A stretch of 64,000 nucleotides of DNA from Heliocidaris erythrogramma (lineage: Eukaryota > Echinodermata > Echinoidea > Camarodonta > Echinometridae). Under the pieces are notes generated by a model, which had not been told where the DNA came from, searched no databases, and saw nothing but the letters and a program-made list of their open reading frames with translations. The translations under genes were made by a program, and so were the position numbers. The DNA is taken from the NCBI GenBank assembly GCA_025617745.1, contig CM046861.1, positions 12,548,516 through 12,612,515 on the forward strand, in the 5' to 3' direction. This document shows, one piece after another, positions 55,065 through 64,000 of this stretch; the stretch's first letter is position 1; each line of letters begins with the position of its first letter.

Positions 55065-55311
55065 ACTTACATCGGTGCATTATTTGCAAGCATGAGTTTT
55101 TACATTTGCAGACTACGTGGTAAAACTGTGGTAAAAATGGAAATTTTTACATTTGTAGGCGAAATGTTTTTACATTTGTGGTTAAACAGACTTTTACTTT
55201 TGTGGGCGATTTTATTACATTTGTGGTTATTTTTACACTTGTGGTTGACATGTTATGACATTTGTGGTAATTTTTACATTTGTGGTTGATTTTTACATTT
55301 GTGGGCTCTAC
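55065..55311 (+). repeat. Dispersed TTTTTACATTTGTGG repeat, copy 3 (partial)
   Basis: Seen: begins CTTACATCGGTGCATTATTT and runs through seven TTTTTACATTTGTGG-like units to GTGGGCTCTA, the same end as copy 1. It lacks the first half. Confidence 0.8.
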
Positions 55312-55313
55312 AG

Positions 55314-55960
55314 GGGTGTCCCCCTTCCTGGGCAAAGCGCGTAAGCTCTGACGTTTTGTAGCAAATTTGAGAGAAAGAAAATGTCTTGCAGCACCTACTT
55401 TAGGCGGAAAGTTAGTTTGACGTCGAGACTGCTTTTCAATCATCTGGACGCAATACTGCACTGTATGTAACAGGGTTGGTGCATGGAGGGGGGGGGGGGG
55501 GGGGGGATCCTAAGATCCTAAATCCCGCGCAAAGCTCTGACGTTTCGTAGCAAATTTGAGAGAAAGATAAAGGTTCGTAGCAAACAATTCTTTTTAGGCG
55601 GAAAGTTATAGGCATAGTTCGACGCCCAGAATGGTTTTCAGGTTTTTCTCTTTCCACGCGAAGCGCGAAACCTCTGACGCTTTGTAGCCAATTTGAGAAT
55701 AAGATAGCGGCTTGTACATGTAGCACCTTCTTTAGGCAGAAAGTTAGTTCTTCACCCGGACTGCTTTTCAATCATTGGACGCAATACTGTACTGTATGTA
55801 TCAGGGATGGGTGCAGATTGGGGGAGTTACTTCCCCCTTCCCGCGTGAAGCACGAAAACTTTGACGTTTTAGCAAATTTCGTAGCGCCTTTTTAGGTTTT
55901 TTCCTCCCACTTCCTCCGCTTTTTCGCTCTCGCCTTTTTTTAAAGGGGCTGAATGGAGGG
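55314..55960 (+). repeat. Tandem array, ~170-bp unit
   Basis: Seen: about four units with GCTCTGACGTTTTGTAGCAA, ATTTGAGAGAAAGA, TTAGGCGGAAAGTTAG and GACGCAATACTGCACTGTAT, separated by G-rich tracts. Reverse copy at 28280-28630. It abuts the LTR retrotransposon. Confidence 0.8.
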
Positions 55961-55995
55961 GGGGGGGGGGGGAGGGGCTGAATAAAAAATATATT

Positions 55996-57246
55996 TGTTT
56001 CCGTGAAACAATACTTTTTATTAATGAATTTCAAGAACACCATATTTTTGTCTTCAAAGACACCGTAAATTTCCCAGGTTACTTTGCAGCCACAATCCCC
56101 GACGATGAAGTAGTTGGTTTGAGTTAGAGAACAGCAAGTTTCTCCTGATTTTCTGATAATTTGCGAGGCTAATATCGCCCAAAGAGTAAGTAACATGAAA
56201 GTTAAATATTTACATTCAATAATGATGTGAAAAAGAGAGAAATTTGATAAATCTGAGTTCAGATGTTTTAAGATCAAAGTTTGATGTCATAATTATGAAT
56301 TACACAGAGCCATCATTAATGTGTTTACTACGCTACATATTTTAGCGTTTGAAGAGTGTCGATTTCATAAACAAAGAGTGAAATTGTCTATTTTGCTTGA
56401 TAAGTTTAAGATTCTAAGAGTATAGAAATTGAGATACAAAACAAGAAGTTTTGATTTAAGCTATGTCAAATAGTTGTAGTTGTACAAGCTACAAGATTAT
56501 TTTGAAAGTCATTTGTGTTTTTAAAAGGTTTAAATTATAAATTAGGCTCACATGTACATGTATCTATTACTAGTATTAGGAAGGTACAATGTAGGCAGAA
56601 CAAAAGAATGCCTAAGATAAAGGCTGAATGTTTATAAATTAAAACTGTCATGCTGCATTATGCATGAGTTTGGTTTAGATATTTTGGTCACGGTGTAAGT
56701 CATTTGCGAAGGTCATATTTCATTTCAATCAAAATGTATCTGAAATTTCTGGATGAATTAATTTATTGGATTTTATACTTTTGGGGTTCGATCTATGCAC
56801 CTTTCAAAACAATCATGACTGATAGCAAGCCATTAGAATATTCAATGTAATTATCATAAACCGTGTAAGAGGTTTTCAGGGTTAATTAGTGCATAAGCAT
56901 GCTTTGTGTGTTACAATTATTGTTCGAATATACAAAAGAACTATTTCTTGAAATTATGCTTTAATGAGCAGTTTAGGTTATGTTGCCAATCCAAGCTAGA
57001 TTGAGTATTTTACATTCAGAAAAAGTATTCACTTGAAAGGTTGTACATTGAAAGTATTTCAAGGAAATGTTGATTTTGAAGTCAACTTGCTGATTTAAAA
57101 TATTTCTTGTAATGAAGTAACTACTGACACAAAAAAGTCAGACATGACAACTGATCATTGCTTGAAGTAATCTGTTTATTATGAGACATGATACATGTAT
57201 TAGAGCATTGCACTAAACAATGCGTTTCTCTCTGTTTTCATTACAG
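55996..57246 (+). repeat. 5' LTR of the BEL/Pao element
   Basis: Seen: begins TGTTTCCGTGAAACAATAC; identity with the 3' LTR proves at least 55996-56995. The right edge is a guess: TTTTCATTACA at ~57245 would give the usual TG...CA ends, giving an LTR of about 1250 bases. A primer-binding site was not identified. The first ~280 bases carry an antisense open frame. Confidence 0.7.
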
Positions 57247-57569
57247 ATTGAATGATTTGGAAGGGAGTTCACCAATAAACTTCCATCCCATACAATATGC
57301 GGTGTTAGCCTTATTTATTGACCCCTTCTGTGACTTCAATGATCCATCGATTCAATTCTTTGATGCTGTTGCGGCCAGCTATGAATTCTTCAGCATCAGT
57401 CTGCTAACCAGTTCCGGAATCTTCTGATTCAACCTGCTAACCTGGGATCGAAGTACAGAAGGACGCTTTTGTTGAGTCAGTTACTCAACTCTACTCAGCT
57501 ACCAAGAAAAACCTAAGCCTTAAGAGATCCATCTTAGTCTGCTTACCTGGGACCCCTGAAAGATGAACC
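57247..57569 (+). other. Leader between 5' LTR and gag-pol
   Basis: Seen: an open but domain-free stretch to 57427 and imperfect direct repeats of CTGCTAACC(T)GG near 57402, 57435 and 57540. No tRNA-complementary primer site recognised. Confidence 0.45.
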
Positions 57570-60500
57570 ATGACAGAGGCAAAGAATTTACAGAGTCTAA
57601 AGCTGCAACGACGTGCTGGAAAAGCAAAGCTGACCAGATACGGGAAGGTAGTTGTCGATCTACTAGAGTCACAACAGCCTATAGAAAAAGTGAGAGAAGC
57701 ATTTCAGAAATGTGAAGTGACATTTACAGAACTCGAAGAAAAGCATGAAGAATACACACTCTGCATAGAGGATGATGATGAGTTCAACAAAGAGGAAGGT
57801 TGGATGATTGATGTCCAGAAATACTTCACTGAATTGCGGCTTGAAGTAGATAGCCATGGTAGCAGTGGCCTCTCTTCGGACAGCACCGTTAACCAGACAG
57901 TGCCAGAAGGTAATAATCAGCAACCTTCAAATCATGTTCCCGTCGACAATTCAGAGTCCATGTTCAAGCTAGAGAAGATGAAGTTGCCGAAATTCAAGGG
58001 TGATGTTAGGGATTATCACCTTTTCAAGACAGATTTCCTTCATCTTTCTAGGTCATACTCAGAAAGAGATACAATCTCTCTGCTTCACAACTGCCTAGAA
58101 GGAAAGCCTGCAGAAATGTTACGTGGAGTTACAGACACTGGAGCTGCGTGGAAGTTTTTGGAAGCAGTCTATGGTGACAAGACGTTTCTAGTAGATGCTG
58201 TGATAAACGACATCAACTCCTTCGAAGGATTGCGAGAAGGTGAAGATATGAGATTTTGTGAATTCTCACAGCTAATACTCAGGAGTTATAATATTATCAA
58301 AGGAGTGGGACGCACCCAGGATATTGATAATGTACAGATGTTGTCAACCATAGAAAAGAAATTGAACATGGAGGACAAAAAAGAATGGTTCAGGTACCTC
58401 AATTATAACAAGTATGACTCATCCTTGCCTGTGCTGATGGACTGGATGACGGATGAAATGACTGCACGTATCAGAGCAACTGCTCCACTCAGATGCAGTA
58501 ACAACAGCAGTGGTAGTAAGCAGAAAGCTTCAGTTCATCATGTAAAGTCGTCATCAAGTCGGCCTTCATTCCACAAGTGCTGGTTATGTGAGACGTCTAC
58601 TCACTGGATTGATCAATGCAAAAAACTGATCAGTATGCCCCAACCTGAAAGACTGCAAAAGATGAAAGACGGTCATGCCTGCTTCAGTTGCCTGAAAAAA
58701 GCAGGACGAGATCATCGATCTTCTAACTGTCAGAGAAGGAGAAGATGCACCGAATTAGTTGAAGGGCAACAGTGTAAATACTATCACCACCCACTTTTGC
58801 ATAGTGAACCAGAGAATAATGCCGTTGGAGTTGCTTGTGTGAGCAACACGAGATCATTGCTTCCTGTCATCACATGTCAGATTTTGAGTGACGACGCACA
58901 GAAAGAGGGTAATGTCTTGTTCGACTCTGGGGCCCAGATCAGCATAATAAAGCAGTCTGTAGCAGATGAGTTGAAGTTAAAAGGAAGGAAAACTACCATC
59001 AACATAGTTAAACTGGGCCAAAGAGAAGAAGAACTTCAGACTTACATGTACAAGGTACCTATAAGAGCCCTTGACAAACAATCTGTTTATACCATCACTG
59101 CAGTTGGGCTCCCAAGTATCAATGATGTTGTGGATGAAATACAGATAGGAGACATTGCTGCGGATCTCAACCTGAAGGAGAAGGATCTAAATAGGAGTGG
59201 TGGAGCCATTGATCTCCTAATAGGTACAGACCATCCCAGATTTCATGTTGGAGAGACCAGAGAAAGTACATGTAACAGGTACATTGCTAGGAAATCTCCT
59301 CTAGGCTGGGTCTTATTTGGAGGCAGACCATCAGATGAAAGGCATGCTGCAGTTTTCCATATCAAAATGGCAAACCCAGTTAATCTAACAGACTTTTGGG
59401 AAACTGAAGCAATGGGTGTAAAGTACAACGATTGCCAGTGTGATCCTATTCACATGACCAAGAATGACAGAGATGAGTACAATGCAATCAACAGTTCCTG
59501 CGAGAAAGTTGGAAACCAGTGGAGGATTCCTTATCCTTGGAAGAGAAATCCTCAGTCTTTGCCAAACAACAGAACGCAGGCAGAGAAGGTATTAGAGTCC
59601 ACAGAACGGAGATTGATGAAGGATCCAAGCCATGCTGATGCTTATAACAAGCAAATGGTAGAAATGGTAGAAATGAACTTTGCAAAGAAGCTCACGGAAA
59701 ATGAGATGGTGTCATACAAGGGTCCGATTCATTATGTGTCACACCATGCAGTGATAAAGCCTGAGAAGAAAAGTACGCCAGTTAGGATTGTCTTCAATTC
59801 GTCGGCCACTTACCAAGGCCATATCCTCAACGACTACTGGTTGAAAGGCCCTGACTTGTTGAATAGCTTATTTGGTGTAATGCTCCGGTTCAGAGAGAAT
59901 GCAGTTGCTGTTTCTGGAGATATTTCCAAGATGTATCATAGGGTCCTTATCCCGCTAGAGGATCAACATGTACATCGCTACCTGTGGCGCAATTTGGAGA
60001 CTGATAGGCCACCTGATGTCTATGTCAAAACTGTTTTGACATTTGGAGACAAACCCTCACCTGCGATGGCACAGATTGCACTACGACGTACAGCAGAAGA
60101 GGGAGAGAAAGCACATCCCGAAGCCAGTCGTATAATCAAAGAGGATGTCTATATGGACGACATCTGTTTCTCTACCCAAAGCAGAGAACTTGCTGTACAA
60201 CGAACCAGAGAAATAGATGATGTGTTAGCTAAAGGAGGCTTCAGAGTAAAGGGCTGGTCGTCTAATGAAAAGCTGACAGACAAGGACCATCAGAAGCCAG
60301 ATGGTAAGGGGTTACTAGAGTCTGTTACTGAGGAAAAAGTCCTAGGTGTTGTGTGGGACCAGCACAAAGATGTCTTCACATACAAGGTGAAAGAAAGCAT
60401 CACAGGCAATGAGACACAATCCAGACTAACAAAGAGGAAAGTCTTGAGTAGGATTGCCCAGTTATTCGACCCTCTAGGCTTTGCATCTGCTTTTCTGGTA

Positions 60501-62681
60501 AAGGCAAAAATAGGTATGCAGAGACTTTGGCAAATGGGACTCAACTGGGATGATGAGCTTCCAGCAGATGAAGAGAACAAATGGTTGTCTCTGTTCGAGG
60601 AAATGAAAGGTCTGAGGAACGTAGAGCTGGACAGATGCTTAACTCCTCCTGCAGCAGTAGAGAAACCAACACTGTGCTCATTTTCAGATGCTTCAGAATA
60701 TGCATTTGGGGCATGCATATACATGAGATGGCAATTGCAGGATGGAAGGTTTGAGACCAGATTCGTAACAGCCAAATCTAGAGTCGCACCACTGAAAAGG
60801 TTAACAGTGCCCAGGTTGGAATTACAGGCAGCTGTTATGGCTACAAGACTCATAGCATCAGTGGGAAAGGAGCTGAGAATGACTGTAGAAAAGACAATCT
60901 TCTTCACCGACAGTATGATTGTCTTATCATGGATAAGAAGTCAGGCAAGAGTGTTTAAACCCTTTGTATCAGCTAAAATTGGAGAAGTGCAAAGCAGCTC
61001 TGACCCAAGTCAGTGGAGACACATTCCAGGGGCCCTGAACCCGGCTGACGACTTATCAAGAGGTATATCGGTCAACCAGCTGGATGACAGATGGAAAACA
61101 GGGCCAGAATTCCTTTGCCTGCCAGAGGAACAGTGGACAGGAGATGAACTACAGGCAGATCTTCATGCTGGAGCTGAAGAGAGACGTAATGCTAAAGTAG
61201 TCATGCATGCAGCAATCCCTGAAGTTATTGACTGCACAAGAGTATCCAGCTGGAAGCGACTCCTAAGAATAACAGCGTATGTCTTCCGATTTACTCAAAT
61301 TCTAAAGAGCAAGATCCAGAAGAAGGCTATATCAGATGACAAGTTAACTCTTACACCTGAAGAACTGAGTAAAGCTGAGAAGTACTGGGTTACTCGAGCA
61401 CAACTAAGTCTATTACCCAGATATGAAAGAGGAGAATTCAAGGTACTGACTCCCTTTCTTGATGATGAAGGTGTGTTGAGAGTAGGTGGCAGAGCAGAAA
61501 ATCTGATGACGTCATATGAATCCAAACATCCAGCTCTGCTCCCATCGAATCATCACGTGTCATTTCTAATCACCAGACATATGCATGAACTAGGCCATTA
61601 CGGCATTGCCACAACGACTGCTAAAACTAGGAGAAAGTTTTGGATTCTACAGGGAGCAAAACTGGCCAAGACGATAAAATTCCAATGTGTTGTGTGCAGA
61701 AGGAATGATCACAAGAATGAAACACAGATGATGGCGGACCTTCCGAATGTAAGAGTTGCTCCCTTCACACCGCCATTTCATTTCACTGCCATCGACTACT
61801 TTGGACCAATATCAGTTAAAGTGGGCAGAAACAAGACAGCAAAATACTACGGAGTAATATTTACCTGTCTTAATACGAGAGCCGTTCACCTCGAGTTAGC
61901 TGTCGATTGTACAACTATGGAATTCATACAAGTCCTGAGAAGGTTCTACTCGGTACGAGGGCAACCAGCTAAGTTGCTCAGTGACAATGGCACCCAGTTC
62001 ATCGGGGCTCAGCGAGAACTACGCGAGATGGTCCGTGGCTGGAGCGAGACTGAGCTGAGAGACTTCTGTGCTGAAAGGGGGACAAACTGGCAGTTTTCCA
62101 CCCCCTCCGCACCACATCAAAATGGCTGCGCGGAGTCACTCGTCAAGTCATGTAAAATTGCACTGAAGAAAGCTGTTGGTAACCAAACTTTGACTCCGTT
62201 TGAGCTCTACACGTGTCTTAAAGAAGTAGCGAATTTGGCGAATCAACGACCAATTGGCAGGATACCAAATGACCCAGACAACGGTGCCTACCTTAGTCCA
62301 AATGACATGCTGCTAGGTAGATCATCGACAGCCATACCGCAAGGACCATTCAATGAATCACGAAATCCAAGACGTCGCGTAGAGTTTGTGCAGCAGATAG
62401 TCAATGCGTTTTGGAAATGCTGGAATAGAGACGTTTTCCCACTGCTAGTACCACGCAAGAGATGGAACACTCAAAGACGCAATGTACGCGTGGATGATAT
62501 TGTTGTGATCGCAGACCCCAATGCTATTAGAGGAAAATGGACTCTGGGTAGGGTAATTCATGTATATCCAGGGGCTGATGGACTCATTCGTAACGTCAAA
62601 CTAAAAACTGTGGACTCTGAACTGAGAAGACCTATCAACAAGATTGTTGTAATTTATCCCGCCGAAGGATATGAAGATTGA
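57570..62681 (+). CDS. BEL/Pao gag-pol polyprotein
   Basis: A single frame of 1703 codons. In order: an N-terminal coiled-coil-like region; the Gag domain with KLPKFKGDVRDYHLFK (from ~138); a zinc-knuckle region with CWLCETSTHWIDQC (337) and a later CFSCLKKAGRDHRSSNC; an aspartic protease with DSGA (452); reverse transcriptase with GDISKMYHR (Asp 784) and YMDD (861-864); RNase H starting SFSDAS (Asp 1040) with an ELQA motif and a TDS motif; an HHCC integrase zinc site; integrase catalytic D1409, D1472 and E1522 (AIDYFG, SDNGTQF, AESLVK); and a C-terminal DUF5641-like domain (VDDIVVI, WTLGRV). All catalytic residues are present. Product functions: capsid, polyprotein cleavage, cDNA synthesis and integration. 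The ATG is the first in the frame with an acidic start typical of the family. Confidence 0.95.
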   Translation: MTEAKNLQSLKLQRRAGKAKLTRYGKVVVDLLESQQPIEKVREAFQKCEVTFTELEEKHEEYTLCIEDDDEFNKEEGWMIDVQKYFTELRLEVDSHGSSGLSSDSTVNQTVPEGNNQQPSNHVPVDNSESMFKLEKMKLPKFKGDVRDYHLFKTDFLHLSRSYSERDTISLLHNCLEGKPAEMLRGVTDTGAAWKFLEAVYGDKTFLVDAVINDINSFEGLREGEDMRFCEFSQLILRSYNIIKGVGRTQDIDNVQMLSTIEKKLNMEDKKEWFRYLNYNKYDSSLPVLMDWMTDEMTARIRATAPLRCSNNSSGSKQKASVHHVKSSSSRPSFHKCWLCETSTHWIDQCKKLISMPQPERLQKMKDGHACFSCLKKAGRDHRSSNCQRRRRCTELVEGQQCKYYHHPLLHSEPENNAVGVACVSNTRSLLPVITCQILSDDAQKEGNVLFDSGAQISIIKQSVADELKLKGRKTTINIVKLGQREEELQTYMYKVPIRALDKQSVYTITAVGLPSINDVVDEIQIGDIAADLNLKEKDLNRSGGAIDLLIGTDHPRFHVGETRESTCNRYIARKSPLGWVLFGGRPSDERHAAVFHIKMANPVNLTDFWETEAMGVKYNDCQCDPIHMTKNDRDEYNAINSSCEKVGNQWRIPYPWKRNPQSLPNNRTQAEKVLESTERRLMKDPSHADAYNKQMVEMVEMNFAKKLTENEMVSYKGPIHYVSHHAVIKPEKKSTPVRIVFNSSATYQGHILNDYWLKGPDLLNSLFGVMLRFRENAVAVSGDISKMYHRVLIPLEDQHVHRYLWRNLETDRPPDVYVKTVLTFGDKPSPAMAQIALRRTAEEGEKAHPEASRIIKEDVYMDDICFSTQSRELAVQRTREIDDVLAKGGFRVKGWSSNEKLTDKDHQKPDGKGLLESVTEEKVLGVVWDQHKDVFTYKVKESITGNETQSRLTKRKVLSRIAQLFDPLGFASAFLVKAKIGMQRLWQMGLNWDDELPADEENKWLSLFEEMKGLRNVELDRCLTPPAAVEKPTLCSFSDASEYAFGACIYMRWQLQDGRFETRFVTAKSRVAPLKRLTVPRLELQAAVMATRLIASVGKELRMTVEKTIFFTDSMIVLSWIRSQARVFKPFVSAKIGEVQSSSDPSQWRHIPGALNPADDLSRGISVNQLDDRWKTGPEFLCLPEEQWTGDELQADLHAGAEERRNAKVVMHAAIPEVIDCTRVSSWKRLLRITAYVFRFTQILKSKIQKKAISDDKLTLTPEELSKAEKYWVTRAQLSLLPRYERGEFKVLTPFLDDEGVLRVGGRAENLMTSYESKHPALLPSNHHVSFLITRHMHELGHYGIATTTAKTRRKFWILQGAKLAKTIKFQCVVCRRNDHKNETQMMADLPNVRVAPFTPPFHFTAIDYFGPISVKVGRNKTAKYYGVIFTCLNTRAVHLELAVDCTTMEFIQVLRRFYSVRGQPAKLLSDNGTQFIGAQRELREMVRGWSETELRDFCAERGTNWQFSTPSAPHQNGCAESLVKSCKIALKKAVGNQTLTPFELYTCLKEVANLANQRPIGRIPNDPDNGAYLSPNDMLLGRSSTAIPQGPFNESRNPRRRVEFVQQIVNAFWKCWNRDVFPLLVPRKRWNTQRRNVRVDDIVVIADPNAIRGKWTLGRVIHVYPGADGLIRNVKLKTVDSELRRPINKIVVIYPAEGYED

Positions 62682-62984
62682 TTGTATATGTACAGTTGGG
62701 TTTTTTTGCGTAAGTTGAACTAACATTGATCAAAAGTTAACGTCTGATAACAAGGTTAACACATTTTTCTATGTTATCTTAAGTTTTTCTTTGCTCAGGT
62801 ATAGCTTGAATATTTCCTGAGTCAGGGTTATTTTCAAGGTTATTTTCAGGATCTCAGTTGATTCAACTTACGCAGGATTTGTTTTGTGTGTTTAATTTAT
62901 TAAGTGATATATGGTATAGATTAAGAAGTGTATAAGATGAAAAAAAAAAAAAGGATTATTCGAAAATTTTCAATTTCCCCTTTT
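62682..62984 (+). other. 3' untranslated part of the BEL/Pao element
   Basis: Seen: AT-rich sequence between the gag-pol stop and the polypurine tract, with an A-run at 62939. No additional open frame such as an envelope gene. Confidence 0.6.
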
Positions 62985-63000
62985 TTGGGGGCGGGGAGGA
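62985..63000 (+). promoter_or_regulatory. Polypurine tract
   Basis: Seen: a G-rich purine run (TGGGGGCGGGGAGGA) immediately before the 3' LTR TG, the usual plus-strand primer position. One C interrupts it. Confidence 0.75.
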
Positions 63001-64000
63001 TGTTTCCGTGAAACAATACTTTTTATTAATGAATTTCAAGAACACCATATTTTTGTCTTCAAAGACACCGTAAATTTCCCAGGTTACTTTGCAGCCACAA
63101 TCCCCGACGATGAAGTAGTTGGTTTGAGTTAGAGAACAGCAAGTTTCTCCTGATTTTCTGATAATTTGCGAGGCTAATATCGCCCAAAGAGTAAGTAACA
63201 TGAAAGTTAAATATTTACATTCAATAATGATGTGAAAAAGAGAGAAATTTGATAAATCTGAGTTCAGATGTTTTAAGATCAAAGTTTGATGTCATAATTA
63301 TGAATTACACAGAGCCATCATTAATGTGTTTACTACGCTACATATTTTAGCGTTTGAAGAGTGTCGATTTCATAAACAAAGAGTGAAATTGTCTATTTTG
63401 CTTGATAAGTTTAAGATTCTAAGAGTATAGAAATTGAGATACAAAACAAGAAGTTTTGATTTAAGCTATGTCAAATAGTTGTAGTTGTACAAGCTACAAG
63501 ATTATTTTGAAAGTCATTTGTGTTTTTAAAAGGTTTAAATTATAAATTAGGCTCACATGTACATGTATCTATTACTAGTATTAGGAAGGTACAATGTAGG
63601 CAGAACAAAAGAATGCCTAAGATAAAGGCTGAATGTTTATAAATTAAAACTGTCATGCTGCATTATGCATGAGTTTGGTTTAGATATTTTGGTCACGGTG
63701 TAAGTCATTTGCGAAGGTCATATTTCATTTCAATCAAAATGTATCTGAAATTTCTGGATGAATTAATTTATTGGATTTTATACTTTTGGGGTTCGATCTA
63801 TGCACCTTTCAAAACAATCATGACTGATAGCAAGCCATTAGAATATTCAATATAATTATCATAAACCGTGTAAGAGGTTTTCAGGGTTAATTAGTGCATA
63901 AGCATGCTTTGTGTGTTACAATTATTGTTCGAATATACAAAAGAACTATTTCTTGAAATTATGCTTTAATGAGCAGTTTAGGTTATGTTGCCAATCCAAG
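63001..64000 (+). repeat. 3' LTR of the BEL/Pao element (partial)
   Basis: Seen: begins TGTTTCCGTGAAACAATAC and matches 55996-56995 base for base except one noticed substitution. Cut by the window end. Confidence 0.93.

Larger units (their letters stand above)
55996..64000 (+). mobile_element. BEL/Pao LTR retrotransposon (3' end cut by window)
   Basis: Seen: a 5' LTR from 55996, one gag-pol frame (57570-62681), a polypurine tract and the start of a 3' LTR at 63001. The 1000 bases of 3' LTR in view match the 5' LTR with one difference noticed (G at 56845 in CAATGTAAT against A in CAATATAAT near 63850). No envelope gene. Intact frame plus near-identical LTRs indicate a young, possibly active insertion. 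The target duplication cannot be checked because the right end is outside. Confidence 0.93.

Noticed and set aside
57188..57427. Separate 79-codon gene before gag-pol
   Set aside because: It lies across the LTR/leader of the BEL/Pao element and has no domain.
60290..60907. 205-codon minus-strand frame
   Set aside because: It is antisense to the BEL/Pao reverse transcriptase-RNase H region, with no domain; a shadow frame.

Overview
This is eukaryotic, animal DNA. It is AT-rich, spliced, and built mostly from transposable elements and minisatellites. Several traits point to a marine invertebrate, most plausibly an echinoderm such as a sea urchin: a Reeler-plus-EGF gene, an intact BEL/Pao retrotransposon, CR1/Jockey-type LINEs, tRNA-derived SINEs, many MITEs with poly-G cores, and abundant ACATGTACATGT-like motifs. 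The species cannot be fixed from the sequence alone, and the echinoderm assignment is an inference.

Layout. (a) 1-6110: repeats (a large foldback, a 136-bp MITE, a palindromic satellite, a MITE with telomere-like repeats), then the first coding exon of a TLC-domain membrane protein on the minus strand (5846-6087). (b) 6110-19136: repeats only, dominated by a ~215-bp tandem array (8590-9500) into which a LINE with an uninterrupted 1013-codon frame has inserted. (c) 19141-23963: a 4.8-kb element with matching inverted termini and TTAA at both ends. It carries a broken gene related to the zinc-binding C-terminal 'ballast' domain of P2X7 receptors on the plus strand and an open THAP-domain exon on the minus strand. 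(d) 24364-45129: a plus-strand gene with a signal peptide, a Reeler domain (3 exons) and a run of EGF-like exons, all phase 1-1. Its introns are full of insertions, and several EGF exons are eroded: one hit by a Tc1-type transposon, one truncated by a foldback repeat, two with degenerate or deleted sequence, one reduced to a scrap. (e) 45130-55960: intergenic or intronic sequence made of minisatellites and MITEs. (f) 55996-64000: a BEL/Pao LTR retrotransposon with near-identical LTRs and one intact 1703-codon gag-pol frame; the 3' LTR runs off the window.

How the parts fit. Only two host genes are supported: the TLC-domain gene (one exon) and the Reeler-EGF gene. The Reeler-EGF exons splice in phase (24364-24589, 34770-35019, 35729-35790, then EGF exons 37662, 39121, 39843 and 45004), so the gene could still make protein by skipping damaged exons, because a lost 1-1 exon leaves the frame unchanged. 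The rest records repeated waves of transposition, with nested insertions that give relative ages. The most unusual items are the TTAA element linking THAP and P2X7-ballast sequences, the Tc1 insertion that supplies a new in-phase splice acceptor to an EGF exon, and a SINE whose 5' end resembles 7SL RNA.
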